A program made the position numbers and the translations under genes. A DNA stretch of 64,000 bases from contig JAUYRZ010000074.1 in assembly GCA_030695565.1 (NCBI GenBank), positions 124,001 to 188,000 on the forward strand, written 5' to 3'. The DNA is from Archangium sp. Its GTDB lineage: Bacteria > Myxococcota > Myxococcia > Myxococcales > Myxococcaceae. The notes below the pieces were generated by a model. That model saw only the letters and a list, made by a program, of their open reading frames with translations, was not told the origin of the DNA and made no database searches. Below are positions 33,044 to 41,865 of this stretch, one piece after another (the stretch's first letter is position 1; each line of letters opens with the position of its first letter).

Positions 33044-33048
33044 GGGCC
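33010..33048. repeat. Dispersed palindromic repeat A, copy 6, at the hydrolase 3' end
   Basis: GTCTCCCTCTCCCTCCGGGA then GAGGGTCGGGGTGAGGG. It encodes the last residues and stop of the hydrolase, between convergent genes. Confidence 0.88.
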
Positions 33049-33539
33049 TAACTCATCGGGTCCGGCCGCACCGAAGCGCGGATCAGATCCCGAACGAGCC
33101 ACGCGATCGACGAAGTCGCAAGCGCGATCAATGCCGCGACTGGCGCATCGTTCTGAAACAACACCACCGCCGCGAAGGCCGCAGCTGTGGGCACCGCCAG
33201 CATCCGCGCCCCGCGCAAGTTCACCGCGTGACGCCTTCGCATCGTCTGCAGCACGCCGTACCCGAGCACCACCAACGTCAGCAGGGTCACCGGAAACGCG
33301 ACGATGCTCAGCGCGAGCTCGAGCCCACCACCTCGCGGAAGGACCAGCGCCGCAGCGACGTCGCTCATGCGTGGTTCACCGGGCGGCGCAGCGGCGGTCA
33401 ACAACGAGCGCGCCTCTTCGGACGACAGCTCGAGCTTCTTGCCCGGCGTGAGGGCCTGCGGCGTGCCGCAATGCGGACAGGTCTTCGCCAGGTGGAACAT
33501 CCACTTTCCACAGTTGGCGCAGGCGACGCGATCCGACAT
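33048..33539 (-). CDS. Zinc-ribbon membrane protein of unknown function
   Basis: 163 aa. An N-terminal zinc ribbon (CANCGKWMFHLAKTCPHCG, two CxxC pairs) is followed by a charged linker and two or three hydrophobic helices (LELALSIVAFPVTLLTLVVLGYG; MLAVPTAAAFAAVVLF; APVAALIALATSSIAWLV). Probably an inner-membrane protein with a cytosolic zinc finger. It is bracketed by repeat A copies 6 and 7 in opposite orientation. No family recognised. Confidence 0.75.
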   Translation of the reverse strand: MSDRVACANCGKWMFHLAKTCPHCGTPQALTPGKKLELSSEEARSLLTAAAPPGEPRMSDVAAALVLPRGGGLELALSIVAFPVTLLTLVVLGYGVLQTMRRRHAVNLRGARMLAVPTAAAFAAVVLFQNDAPVAALIALATSSIAWLVRDLIRASVRPDPMS

Positions 33540-33576
33540 GCGCTGGTGCTTGGCAGAGATGGGGCGCCGTTGTCAC

Positions 33577-33613
33577 TGCCCTCACCCTGACCCTCTCCCG
33601 AAGGGAGAGGGGA
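33577..33613. repeat. Dispersed palindromic repeat A, copy 7
   Basis: ACTGCCCTCACCCTGACCCT then CTCCCGAAGGGAGAGGG, inverted relative to copy 6. It lies 22 bp upstream of the RlmN-type gene. Confidence 0.88.
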
Positions 33614-33635
33614 ACAAGTGTGCTAGGCGAAGCCC

Positions 33636-34688
33636 GTGATCAACCTGAAGGACCACGACTTCGAAGGCTTCGCGACCGCCCTCGCGCCCGCCTCACTCAA
33701 CCGCGTCGAGCACCTGAAGCTCTTCGCGGCGGTCTTCAGTCACGGCGCTCAGCACCTCGACGATGTGAAGAAGGCCCCCCAGGTGCGCGCCACCGTGCGT
33801 GACTGGGTGCAAGCGAACGGCGAGCTCCCGAAGCTCACCGTCGTCGAGCGCCGCAAGGCCGACGACGGCTTCGTGAAGTACCTCTTCGAATCTCCGCTCG
33901 GTGGCCGCTTCGAGGCCGTGCGCATTCCGCTCTTCGACACCAAGTACGTGGTCTGCATCTCCAGCCAGGTGGGCTGCGCGCTGGCGTGCGACTTCTGCAT
34001 GACCGGCAAGATGGGTTTCCAGCGCAACCTGGAGACCTGGGAGATCGTCGAGCAGGTCCTGCAGATCCGCGCCGAAGCCGACCGCCCGGTGCGCGGGGTG
34101 GTCTTCATGGGCATGGGCGAGCCGCTGCTCAACTACGCCAACACCACCCGCGCGGCGAGCATCATGTGCCACCCCGCGGGCATGGCCATCGGCAGCAAGA
34201 GCATCACGTTCAGCACCGCCGGCTGGGTGCCGGGCATTCGCAAGTACCGCGCTGATCAGCTCCCCTACCGGCTGGCGTTCTCGGTGACCTCGGCGATCCC
34301 TGGCAAACGCGCGGTGGTGTTGCCCGTCGAGAAGACCTGGCCGCTGGCCACCCTGGTCGAAGAGATCAAGGCCTATGCGCAGGAGAGCGGCACGCGCGCC
34401 ATGGTGGCCTACGTGATGATCAGCGGCTTCAACGTGGGCCGCGAAGACGCCGAGGCGTTGCGCGACACCTTCGCCGACGTGCCGGTGACCATCGATCTCA
34501 TCGACGTGACCGACCCCACCGGCAAGTACCTGCCGCCCACTGAAGAAGAGCTGAAGCACTTCCGCGATCTGTTGCAGATGGTGAAGGCGCCGATCGCGCG
34601 CCGGTACTCCGGCGGCAAGGACATCGGGGCTGCATGCGGCACGCTCGAGGCCTCGCAGCGCGGCGGCCTGGTGCTGGCTACCGGGTGA
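33636..34688 (+). CDS. rlmN: RlmN-type radical SAM methyltransferase
   Basis: 350 aa from GTG at 33636. The radical SAM [4Fe-4S] motif CALACDFC has Cys at 114, 118 and 121, preceded by VVCISSQVG. GVVFMGMGEPLLNY and SITFSTAGWVPGI are family-typical, and YSGGKDIGAACGTL contains the C-terminal Cys (about 334) that is methylated in the RlmN mechanism. It methylates C2 of A2503 in 23S rRNA, and in E. coli RlmN also A37 of some tRNAs. Genomes of this group often have several RlmN/Cfr-like genes, so the exact target is an inference. It overlaps the convergent OmpA gene by 11 bp. Confidence 0.88.
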   Translation: MINLKDHDFEGFATALAPASLNRVEHLKLFAAVFSHGAQHLDDVKKAPQVRATVRDWVQANGELPKLTVVERRKADDGFVKYLFESPLGGRFEAVRIPLFDTKYVVCISSQVGCALACDFCMTGKMGFQRNLETWEIVEQVLQIRAEADRPVRGVVFMGMGEPLLNYANTTRAASIMCHPAGMAIGSKSITFSTAGWVPGIRKYRADQLPYRLAFSVTSAIPGKRAVVLPVEKTWPLATLVEEIKAYAQESGTRAMVAYVMISGFNVGREDAEALRDTFADVPVTIDLIDVTDPTGKYLPPTEEELKHFRDLLQMVKAPIARRYSGGKDIGAACGTLEASQRGGLVLATG

Positions 34689-35142
34689 CCTTGAACTCGA
34701 CGCGGCGGTTCTTCGCGCGCCCTGCTTCGGTGTCGTTGCTGTCGACCGGCTGACTCGAACCAAAACCGCGCGACTCCAAGCGGCTGGGGTCGACGCCTTT
34801 GCTCTCGAGATACTTCTTCACCGCCAGGGCGCGCTCTTCGGACAACGGCTGATTGGCGGCCGGCTCACCGGTGGTGTCGGTGTGACCTTCGACCGTCAGT
34901 TTGGTGATCGACGTGGTGTTCACCAGAATGCGCGCGACGGCGTCGAGCAGATCCTTCGAGCTCTCTTCGATCTCCGACTTGCCATGCGGAAAGCCGATGG
35001 TCTCCTTCACCAGGATCGCGTCGCCCTCGAGCGTCACCAGCGAAGAGACGTCGCGCGGCGGCTCGTGCGTGATCGCGGCCGTGGTGGCGCACCCGCTTCC
35101 CAGCGCGGCCACCAGCAGCATCACCCAACGCGTCATCGGCAT
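34678..35142 (-). CDS. OmpA-family lipoprotein
   Basis: 154 aa. The lipoprotein signal MPMTRWVMLLVAALGSGC has lipobox LGSGC. An OmpA C-like peptidoglycan-binding domain spans about residues 50-154: IGFPHGKSEIEESSKDLLDAVARIL, TVEGHTDTTGEPAANQPLSEERALAVKKYL, and RLESRGFGSSQPV, ending RAKNRRVEFKV. It probably tethers the outer membrane to the wall. Its 3' end overlaps rlmN by 11 bp in convergent orientation. Confidence 0.9.
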   Translation of the reverse strand: MPMTRWVMLLVAALGSGCATTAAITHEPPRDVSSLVTLEGDAILVKETIGFPHGKSEIEESSKDLLDAVARILVNTTSITKLTVEGHTDTTGEPAANQPLSEERALAVKKYLESKGVDPSRLESRGFGSSQPVDSNDTEAGRAKNRRVEFKVTR

Positions 35143-35177
35143 GGGTCCCTGAATACCACTGTGGTAGCAGCGCGCGA

Positions 35178-35579
35178 ATGACTCCTCTCTTTCACGCGCA
35201 CTCGGGCCTCCGGTTCCTGATTCTCCTGCTGGGCGTGGTGAACGTGGTGGTGCTGGGCGCGGGCCTCTTCACCAAGAAGCCGTTCGGCAAGGTGCACCGC
35301 ATTCTGGGAGCGAGCTTCGCGGGCTCCCTGCACCTGCAGGTGCTGCTGGGCCTGGCGCTGGTGGCGATGGGCCGCTGGTACCCCGCACTCATCGGTCACC
35401 TGGCGATGATGCTGCTGGCGGCGGTGGTGGCGCAGGCCGCGATGACGGTGAACCGCCGCAAGGCGACTCCGGGCATGCAGCTGCCGCTCATCGGCGTGGT
35501 GGTGGCGCTGCTGTGCATCTTCGGCGGCGTGATGGCCATCGGGCGCGGTCTGCTCACCATGACGCCCATGGGCGGCTGA
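35178..35579 (+). CDS. Small integral membrane protein of unknown function
   Basis: 133 aa with about four membrane helices (LRFLILLLGVVNVVVLGAGLF, LHLQVLLGLALVAMG, YPALIGHLAMMLLAAVVAQAAM, LIGVVVALLCIFGGVMAIG). Conserved-looking His in HAHSG, KVHRILG, SLHLQ and IGHLAM recall small haem- or cytochrome b-like membrane proteins. Divergent from the OmpA gene 35 bp away. The haem idea is a guess from histidine spacing. Confidence 0.7.
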   Translation: MTPLFHAHSGLRFLILLLGVVNVVVLGAGLFTKKPFGKVHRILGASFAGSLHLQVLLGLALVAMGRWYPALIGHLAMMLLAAVVAQAAMTVNRRKATPGMQLPLIGVVVALLCIFGGVMAIGRGLLTMTPMGG

Positions 35580-35611
35580 CGCCGGTCCTCTCCATCGAAC
35601 GAACAGACGCG

Positions 35612-35696
35612 CACCGTTCGCATCCAGCGCCAGTCGAGCTGCCGCCTCCGCTTCGTGCGGCAAGTGACCCCTCGACGCCGCTCGGGGGAACCGGTG
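35612..35696. repeat. Dispersed repeat B, copy
   Basis: Begins CACCGTTCGCATCCAGCGCC, then AGTCGAGCTGCC, and after a spacer GACCCCTCGAC and CTCGGGGGAACC. It matches 56930-56996 over most of its length, with an extra spacer of about 20 bp. Confidence 0.6.
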
Positions 35697-35711
35697 TCGA
35701 TGCGCGGGGTG

Positions 35712-36941
35712 CTAGGCGCCGGCGAAGTTGAAGAGGAACCGCAGCCCCTCGACCGGCTCGACCACGTCACCGGGCGCCAACGCCGCGCGCGCCGTGACGG
35801 CCCCATTCACACGCAACGCGAACGGCCCCTGCGCGAGACGGAACGGGTCAGCGCTCTCGTCGAACACCACCCACTGCCCTTCGATCGATCGGTACAGCGT
35901 GCACGCAATCTGCGGAGCGGCGCCCACCAGCCGGGCCAACGCGCCCGTGGCCGTGCCCACGTCGGTGCGTTGCGGGTTGAGCACCACGTCAGACATCACG
36001 CTCTCCACGTCAGGGGTTCGCGAGAGCAACGAGAGCGTCGCGCGCCCACCCGACACCACCACGCCGCGGAACTCGGGATCGAGCCGAGGCGCCCGTTCAC
36101 GCAGCCGCGCCCAGGCGGCTTCGGCGCGTGGCCACGCCCGCGGCTCACTGACGAACCCCAGGCACACCGAACGCAACGCAGGCGCACCATCGAGCTGACC
36201 CAGCCGCTCCAGGGTGAGCGCGGCGAGCGTGTCGGGATCCTGCTCGCCGGTCGCGCGCGCGGTGGCAGGCCCGGCGAACAGCGCGAGCGCCAGGCGGGGC
36301 AACAACCGGGCGACCGGGAGATGCGCGAGCTGAGCCAGATGCCACGCGAGCCCCGGCGCGCCGGTGACGGCCTGGCGGCTCAGGGTGAGGCTGGAGAGCA
36401 TGCCCCGGTTGCTCCAGGTGACGTCGGCCAGATGGCCCCGCACCGACTCCGCGAAGCCCAGCAGCTGGCGGCGGCGCGCGTCTTCGTCGGCCCACGGCGC
36501 TTCGCTCAACCAGGTGGCGAGCGGGTCACCGGCTTCTTCGAGCTGGTCCCGGTACACCGCCCAGGTGTCGTCTTCATCTGACGCGCAGAGCATCGACTCG
36601 AGATCGTGGTGCAGCGTCACCTTCTGCGTCGGCCGATCGCGGAACTCGAGCACCAGGCCGGGGTGCACGTAGAGGCTGTCGCCCGCCCGCACCTGCACGC
36701 GCGAGGAACCAAACAGCTCGTGACCACACAACGACGCGCGCAACGAAGGCGCGGTCATGCGCACGAAGGGCGTGTTCGCCTCGGTGCCGATGAGCAGGTC
36801 GCCCGCCCCCAGGGGGCCCAATCGCAACCGCGCTTCGCGCCCGGGGCCCACCCGCAGCGGCGTGCCTTCGCGCAACGTGAAGCGCTCCCCGAGCCGCGCG
36901 GGGGGCGAATCAGGGGGGAGGGCGATGACGATGGCTTCCAT
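35712..36941 (-). CDS. Protein with two possible FHA-like segments, function unknown
   Basis: The ATG at 36941 (MEAIVIALPPDS) is preferred over the longer frame; 409 aa. Residues about 20-110 look FHA-like (TPLRVGPGREARLRLGP, FVRMTAPSLRASLCG, RVQVRAGDSLYVHPGLVLEF). The middle is Leu/Ala/Arg-rich and helical. The C-terminal 90 residues again suggest FHA-like beta strands (APQIACTLYRSIEGQWVVFDES, FALRVNGAVTARAALAPGDVVE). The domain call is weak. No signal peptide, so probably cytoplasmic and possibly a phosphothreonine reader. Confidence 0.6.
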   Translation of the reverse strand: MEAIVIALPPDSPPARLGERFTLREGTPLRVGPGREARLRLGPLGAGDLLIGTEANTPFVRMTAPSLRASLCGHELFGSSRVQVRAGDSLYVHPGLVLEFRDRPTQKVTLHHDLESMLCASDEDDTWAVYRDQLEEAGDPLATWLSEAPWADEDARRRQLLGFAESVRGHLADVTWSNRGMLSSLTLSRQAVTGAPGLAWHLAQLAHLPVARLLPRLALALFAGPATARATGEQDPDTLAALTLERLGQLDGAPALRSVCLGFVSEPRAWPRAEAAWARLRERAPRLDPEFRGVVVSGGRATLSLLSRTPDVESVMSDVVLNPQRTDVGTATGALARLVGAAPQIACTLYRSIEGQWVVFDESADPFRLAQGPFALRVNGAVTARAALAPGDVVEPVEGLRFLFNFAGA

Positions 36942-37022
36942 GTCAGCGGCGCGGACCGTAGCCGAACCAGGGTGGGTTCGGAGCGACTGCACGCCGACTT
37001 TCGTCAGCAGAAATCAGGGAGG

Positions 37023-38351
37023 TCACTGACCGAAACGTCGGTAGGTGTTCACGACGGCCGTGCGGCCTCCGTCGAGCTGCCGCTCGAAACCGGTGAGCAC
37101 GATGCCCTCGGGCGTGCCGTTGACGTTCTCCCACCGGACGTCGCTGCGGAACTCGGTGGTGGGCAAGAGCTGATCGGCCCAGGTGCCTCCGTCGAAGTAG
37201 ACGACGCGATCGTACGCTTCGCCCACCGCCCACACTTCACCCGTGGGCATCACGTCGAGCTTCGCCAGCCGGAAGGGCGCGGTGTAGACCACCGCGAAAC
37301 CACCATCGGCCTGCAGCTGCTGAATCTCGCCGCGCTGAGCCGAGTTCGAACGCGCCAGCACGTAGACCAGGTCGCCTGCGCCATCGATCGAACTGAAAGC
37401 GTCGCGGTACGCGCTGTCCTCCACCGGCGAGAAGGAGAGCGGCGAGCCGTCTTCGCGCACGATGACCCCGACGGCGGAGTTGCCCGAAGCCGAGTCTCCG
37501 CCCACCACGTACAGCGCACCCGACGGCGCCCGGTAGACGTCGTTGTAATAAATTCTCGAGTTGGGGTCGGGCTCGTTGGTCGCCACGAGGCCACCCGCGC
37601 GCGTCCAGTGGCAGATGCTCATGGGGTAGCCGACCAGCCACATCTCGTCGCCCGTCACGGGAGCGACGGCGTAGTGGTACGGGTCGGTCTGGCCGCCATC
37701 GAGCGCAGCGCAGCGGCTGAAGTCGAGCGGGGTATTGGAGCCCTCGAAACGCGTCGCCCACGTGCGGTAGGTCACGTAGAAATCGGTCATCGTGAGGCCG
37801 CGCAGCTGACGCGTCTCGGTGCGGTTGTCGAGCAGCGCGGTGCGGTTCAAGGTCTGCACGCCGCCGTCGACGAAGCGGTATTCGAAGTGGGTGAAGTTGT
37901 CGCTCCCGGCGGCGTTGGCCTCGAAGGAGGCCATCACGTGAAAGCGGTTGAGCGACTCGGTCATCAGGCCCGGAGCCACCTCGAAGTAGATGCTCGAGCG
38001 CGGTGAAGACCAGTTGATCTGCGGGCAGAGGAACTGAGGGCAGCCCGCGTCGAGCGTGCCACCACCACCACCGGTCGCACCGCCACCGCCGCCGATCGCT
38101 CCACCACCACCTCCTGCTCCGCCGCCCATCGAGCCACCACCGCTGCCGCCGCCGACCGCCCCACCACCGCTCCCACCGCCGGTCGAGCCCCCCCCCGCAC
38201 CGCCACCGGTCGCAGTGCCGCCGCCGCCACCGGTCGAAGCGCCTGCGTCGGAGCACCGGCCACCGTCACAGTATTGGGCGTAGGCGCCGTCGAAATCGAA
38301 GCAGCCGCTCGAAACCACGGCCGTCAGGAGGAGCACGATGCGCCGGATCAT
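37023..38351 (-). CDS. Lipoprotein with long Gly/Ser/Thr linker
   Basis: The ATG at 38351 gives MIRRIVLLLTAVVSSGC, a lipobox; 442 aa. Residues about 40-100 are a run of (A/S/T)GGG units, a flexible spacer lifting the globular domain from the membrane. The remainder has Cys pairs and repeats such as YVVGGDSASGNSAV and LVYVLARSNSAQ, perhaps a beta-propeller, but no family is recognised. The spacer resembles those of the lipoproteins at 4610 and 59790. Confidence 0.75.
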   Translation of the reverse strand: MIRRIVLLLTAVVSSGCFDFDGAYAQYCDGGRCSDAGASTGGGGGTATGGGAGGGSTGGGSGGGAVGGGSGGGSMGGGAGGGGGAIGGGGGATGGGGGTLDAGCPQFLCPQINWSSPRSSIYFEVAPGLMTESLNRFHVMASFEANAAGSDNFTHFEYRFVDGGVQTLNRTALLDNRTETRQLRGLTMTDFYVTYRTWATRFEGSNTPLDFSRCAALDGGQTDPYHYAVAPVTGDEMWLVGYPMSICHWTRAGGLVATNEPDPNSRIYYNDVYRAPSGALYVVGGDSASGNSAVGVIVREDGSPLSFSPVEDSAYRDAFSSIDGAGDLVYVLARSNSAQRGEIQQLQADGGFAVVYTAPFRLAKLDVMPTGEVWAVGEAYDRVVYFDGGTWADQLLPTTEFRSDVRWENVNGTPEGIVLTGFERQLDGGRTAVVNTYRRFGQ

Positions 38352-38376
38352 GGACCGACGCTTTAGCAGGCTTCGG

Positions 38377-39093
38377 TCAACGCGACTGCCCGCGCACGCG
38401 CCCATCGCTGCCCACGGTCACCGCGAAAGGCACCAGCGTCACCCCGTACTTCCGGGCGAGATCCTTGCGCTTGGAGACGTCGATGGAGACGACCCGCCGG
38501 CCTTCGGCCTCCAGCTTCGGCTTGACCTCGTGACACTCGCTGCACAGCGGGTGGGTGAAGAGCACCACCAGGTTCTCTTCGGGCAACACGCCGAGCTGCT
38601 CCAGGTCGATGCGCTCGAGCAGGCCGCCCTTGATGCCGCGCAGCTTCGCCAGCAGCTTGTAGACCTCGCAGCCCACGCAGAGCCTGGTGGAGACCGCGAG
38701 GCCGGCCAGGGCCGCCACGATGCTGCCGAGGACCGCGCCCACCAGCGGAAAGCCCGCGGCGGAGAAGCCCGCGGCCGAGAGCAGGAAGACGGCGCCGATC
38801 ATGTTCGCGAACCGCGGGGCGCGGCTGTCTTCGAGCTCACCTTCGCCGAATCGCGGCTGCACCACCTCGAAGTAGAAGACGCACGGCAGGCAGTACTTGC
38901 GGCCGAAGAAAACGCTGACAGCCAACTGCGTGCCGAGCAGGACGAAGAGCGGCCAGAAGCCGGTCAGCACCGCCACGAGGGTGCCGGTGGCGACCACCAG
39001 CTGGTTGAAGCGGGGCGCTCGGGAGTCGATCACCAGCAGGTCCCGGTAGGGGTCTGCCTGGCGGGTGAAGGGCTGCGCGGTCGGGGTCGACAT
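38377..39093 (-). CDS. DUF4395 membrane protein fused to a thioredoxin-like domain
   Basis: The ATG at 39093 (MSTPTAQPF) is preferred; 238 aa. The N-terminal part is DUF4395 (DSRAPRFNQLVVATGTLVAVLTGFWPLFVLLGTQLAVS and FFGRKYCLPCVF), with about four helices. The C-terminal domain is thioredoxin-like (VVLFTHPLCSECHEVKPKLEAEGRRVVSIDVSKRKDLARKYGVTLVPFAVTV); its motif is CSEC. It may form a membrane thiol-redox system. The start is preceded by two palindromes (39107-39150) suggesting repressor control. Confidence 0.82.
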   Translation of the reverse strand: MSTPTAQPFTRQADPYRDLLVIDSRAPRFNQLVVATGTLVAVLTGFWPLFVLLGTQLAVSVFFGRKYCLPCVFYFEVVQPRFGEGELEDSRAPRFANMIGAVFLLSAAGFSAAGFPLVGAVLGSIVAALAGLAVSTRLCVGCEVYKLLAKLRGIKGGLLERIDLEQLGVLPEENLVVLFTHPLCSECHEVKPKLEAEGRRVVSIDVSKRKDLARKYGVTLVPFAVTVGSDGRVRGQSR

Positions 39094-39106
39094 GGCGTCC
39101 ACCGTA

Positions 39107-39150
39107 ACGGACGAATGTCCGTCATGCAAGACAACCTCCGTTATGACGGA
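39107..39150 (-). promoter_or_regulatory. Tandem palindromic operator upstream of the DUF4395 gene
   Basis: ACGGAC-GAAT-GTCCGT (39107-39122) and TCCGT-TATG-ACGGA (39137-39150) share the TCCGT/ACGGA half-site, both with 4-nt centres, 29 bp apart centre to centre. This is a typical layout for a TetR-type or related dimeric repressor. No regulator gene is adjacent. Confidence 0.55.
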
Positions 39151-39157
39151 TGTTGCC

Positions 39158-41791
39158 CTATTCGAGCCGCTGGGCGCCCTGCCGGTCGTAGATGATCTGC
39201 AACACCGCCGCGAGCACGGTGAAGCTGACGATCAACGTGGTGCCCAGGCCCAGGCACGCGACGTACCCGATGCTCCGCAGGCCTTGATGCTGCGCGAAGA
39301 ACAACGAGGCGAAGCCGGCGATCGCCGTCAACGTCGAGCTGGCCACCGCCGCGCCCACGCTGCGCAGCGCCACCATGGGCGAGGTGCCTTCGAGGAAACG
39401 GTGCAGCAGGTACAGGCCGTGACTGACCCCGAACCCCAGCAGGATCGGCAGGATCACCAGGTTCATGAAGTTGAGCCGGTGATTGGTGATGCTCAAAAGC
39501 CCGAGCATCATCCACAACCCGATGCCCAGCGGCAGCACCGACGCGAGCGCCAGCTTCACCGAGCGGAAGTCGAGGTAGTGCATCAGCAAGATCCACAACA
39601 CCGCGAGCAGCACGGTCAGCTTCGCGTCGAAGAGCACGATGCGCGCGAGCTTCGCGTAGAGGATCGCCAGCCCGGCCGACTGGTACTTCTTGCCGCTCTT
39701 GCCTTCGATGAGGTTGGTCTGATCAGCGAAGAGCATCAGGTTCTTGCCGTCCCACAGATCGACCTTCGGGTAGAGGAAGGTGAGGTAGCCGTGGTTCTCC
39801 GGTTTGGTGGTGGGCAGGTGGCGGAAGAGGCTCTGGTAGTTCTCGGGCACCCCGTTCACGTCGAAGGGCTCCTTCTCGAGGATGCGCTTGAAGAAGGCGG
39901 CGTTCTCCTGGAGGTCGGGCGGCAATGACTCGACGGGGATGTCTTTGAGCTGCTCGCGCCACTCGGCCAGCACCTTCGCGTTGAGCGCGGCGGTCTTCGG
40001 TGGAGGCGTGAAGCTGTAGATGCTGACCACTTGATCGACCGACGGGTACTTCGAGGTGTCGACCTTGAAGTTGTAGTCAGGGTCGTCGGTCATCGCGTCC
40101 CAGATGTCTTTCGTCTCCTCCAAAGTCTTCGTGTAGACGGCGATCGGATCAGAGCTGATCTGAAAACGCGCGTTGATCTCGTCTTGCAGCTTGATCGAAG
40201 GCTGATCGACCGGAGCGAGCGCGCGGGTGTTGTAGTTGAAGCGCACCCCTCCTGAAAAACGCTCCCACAAGGTCATCTCGCGATCCTTCGGCAGCGGGGC
40301 GTCGACCCACGGCACCGAGAAGGCGCAGACGACGCCGACCACCAATACCGCCGCCGCGAGCAGCAGCTTGGGCGCCGGAATACGGGTCTTGCCAGAGACC
40401 AGATCAGCCGACGGCGGCGCCATCACGCCGATGAGCTTCGCGGGCAGCTCGGGGTTGCGGTGACCTGCCAACGCCAGAATCGCAGGGCTCCACGAGAAGA
40501 GCGTCAGCCCGATGATCAAGGTGCCGAAGCCCGCGAGGAAACCGAACTGCGAGAAGCCGCGGAACTCCGAGACGAGCAGCACGAAGAAGCTGCCGGCGGT
40601 GACGATGGCCGCGATCAACGCCGGGCGCCCCGCGTTGATGATCGCGTCGGTGATGGCGAGGTCCCACTGCTTGCCCGTGCCCAGCTCGATGCGCGTTCGG
40701 TAGATGAAGTGGATGCCGTAGTCGATGCCGAAGCCCATCAAGATGGCGCCGATGATGCTGGTGACCAGGTTGAGCTCGCCCAGCGTGAGCTTCGCAAAGC
40801 CCATGGTGAGGATGGTGCCCAGCGCCATGCCCGAGAGCACGATGAGCGTGGGCGCCCACTTGCGAAAGAACACCACGGTGATGACCGAGATGAAGAGGAA
40901 CGCGAAGACGAACACGTCGTCGAGCGACTCGGTCATCGCGTAGTTGTCGTCGACGCTGGTCTTGTAGGAACCCGTGAAGCCGAAGGCGAGGCGCTGCTTG
41001 TCACCCATCAGCCGGTAGTCCTCCACCAGCTCGACGCCTGAATTCTTCGCGGCCTCGAAGAGCAACCCCTTCGTCACCGTCGTGCCGATGGGCGCCCCAC
41101 CCGTCATCGCCTCGACGAAGTCCTTCGTCTTCGGCAGCAACGTGGAGTTCCACATCGGCTTGATGAGGATCATCATCATCTTCTTGTCATCCGAGATGTA
41201 ATAGTCGTCGCGGATGCTCTTCTTCCCGATCGAGCTGTACTTGTTGATGAGGTCCTCGAGCTCGAGCTTCACGGGCTCGGTCTTGCGCAGCTCGATGAAG
41301 AACGGGTTGTTCCTCCGCAGCTGATCCTTCACGTAGGGGTCGATGCGCTTCTTGGCCTCGACCAGGTCTTCGTTGCGAATGAACAGCACCATGTTCTCGC
41401 GCACGAACTCGACGGGCACCTTGTAGGTGATGAACCGAACGTACGGCGTGCCGTCGGGCTGCTTCGCCGCCATCAACGTCGCGTGAATGGAGTCGGCGAG
41501 CTTCTTGAGCCCCGCCTCGTCGTCCGCGCGCAGCGCGAGCTGCAGGTAGCCAGCCCCGCCGACCATGTCGATGACGCGTTTGACCTCTTTGACCTCGGGC
41601 AGGTCCTGGCTGATCAACGCGAGCTGATCAGCCTCGATGGTGAGCTTCGAGGTCAGCCAGGTGCCGGCAGCTCCGAGCAACACCAGGGCCAGCAGCACCT
41701 TTCCCGGGTACTTCACGAGGAGGTGCGCGTACGCGGTGATGCCGCGCGTGATGAAGGCCGACTTGTCGCTGCTCATGTCGGCGCGCTGCAT
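39158..41791 (-). CDS. MMPL/RND-family exporter
   Basis: 877 aa; the ATG five codons in (MSSDKSAF) is an alternative start. Two halves each consist of a first helix, a large periplasmic loop and about five helices. Typical motifs are GFGIDYGIHFIYRTRIELG and ILMGFGIDYG in the first half and LGFGVSHGLYLLHRFLEG and LPLGIGLWMMLGLLS in the second (the GxxxD/SYG region of MMPL proteins). Resembles HpnN/MMPL exporters that move hydrophobic lipids such as hopanoids to the outer membrane. Substrate is not identifiable; no hopanoid genes are nearby. It lies upstream of the DUF4395 gene, which has its own operator-like region. Confidence 0.88.
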   Translation of the reverse strand: MQRADMSSDKSAFITRGITAYAHLLVKYPGKVLLALVLLGAAGTWLTSKLTIEADQLALISQDLPEVKEVKRVIDMVGGAGYLQLALRADDEAGLKKLADSIHATLMAAKQPDGTPYVRFITYKVPVEFVRENMVLFIRNEDLVEAKKRIDPYVKDQLRRNNPFFIELRKTEPVKLELEDLINKYSSIGKKSIRDDYYISDDKKMMMILIKPMWNSTLLPKTKDFVEAMTGGAPIGTTVTKGLLFEAAKNSGVELVEDYRLMGDKQRLAFGFTGSYKTSVDDNYAMTESLDDVFVFAFLFISVITVVFFRKWAPTLIVLSGMALGTILTMGFAKLTLGELNLVTSIIGAILMGFGIDYGIHFIYRTRIELGTGKQWDLAITDAIINAGRPALIAAIVTAGSFFVLLVSEFRGFSQFGFLAGFGTLIIGLTLFSWSPAILALAGHRNPELPAKLIGVMAPPSADLVSGKTRIPAPKLLLAAAVLVVGVVCAFSVPWVDAPLPKDREMTLWERFSGGVRFNYNTRALAPVDQPSIKLQDEINARFQISSDPIAVYTKTLEETKDIWDAMTDDPDYNFKVDTSKYPSVDQVVSIYSFTPPPKTAALNAKVLAEWREQLKDIPVESLPPDLQENAAFFKRILEKEPFDVNGVPENYQSLFRHLPTTKPENHGYLTFLYPKVDLWDGKNLMLFADQTNLIEGKSGKKYQSAGLAILYAKLARIVLFDAKLTVLLAVLWILLMHYLDFRSVKLALASVLPLGIGLWMMLGLLSITNHRLNFMNLVILPILLGFGVSHGLYLLHRFLEGTSPMVALRSVGAAVASSTLTAIAGFASLFFAQHQGLRSIGYVACLGLGTTLIVSFTVLAAVLQIIYDRQGAQRLE

Positions 41792-41796
41792 AGCAT

Positions 41797-41829
41797 TGTC
41801 CCCCTCCCCCCGAGGGGGGTGAGGGGCCG
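41797..41829. repeat. Dispersed palindromic repeat A, copy 8
   Basis: TGTCCCCCTCCCCCCGAGGG then GGGTGAGGGGCC, a variant with a shortened stem, in the 74-bp gap between divergent exporter and dehydrogenase genes. Confidence 0.75.
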
Positions 41830-41865
41830 GTTGTTTCCGTTCTCCAACTCAGGCACACCCACTCC

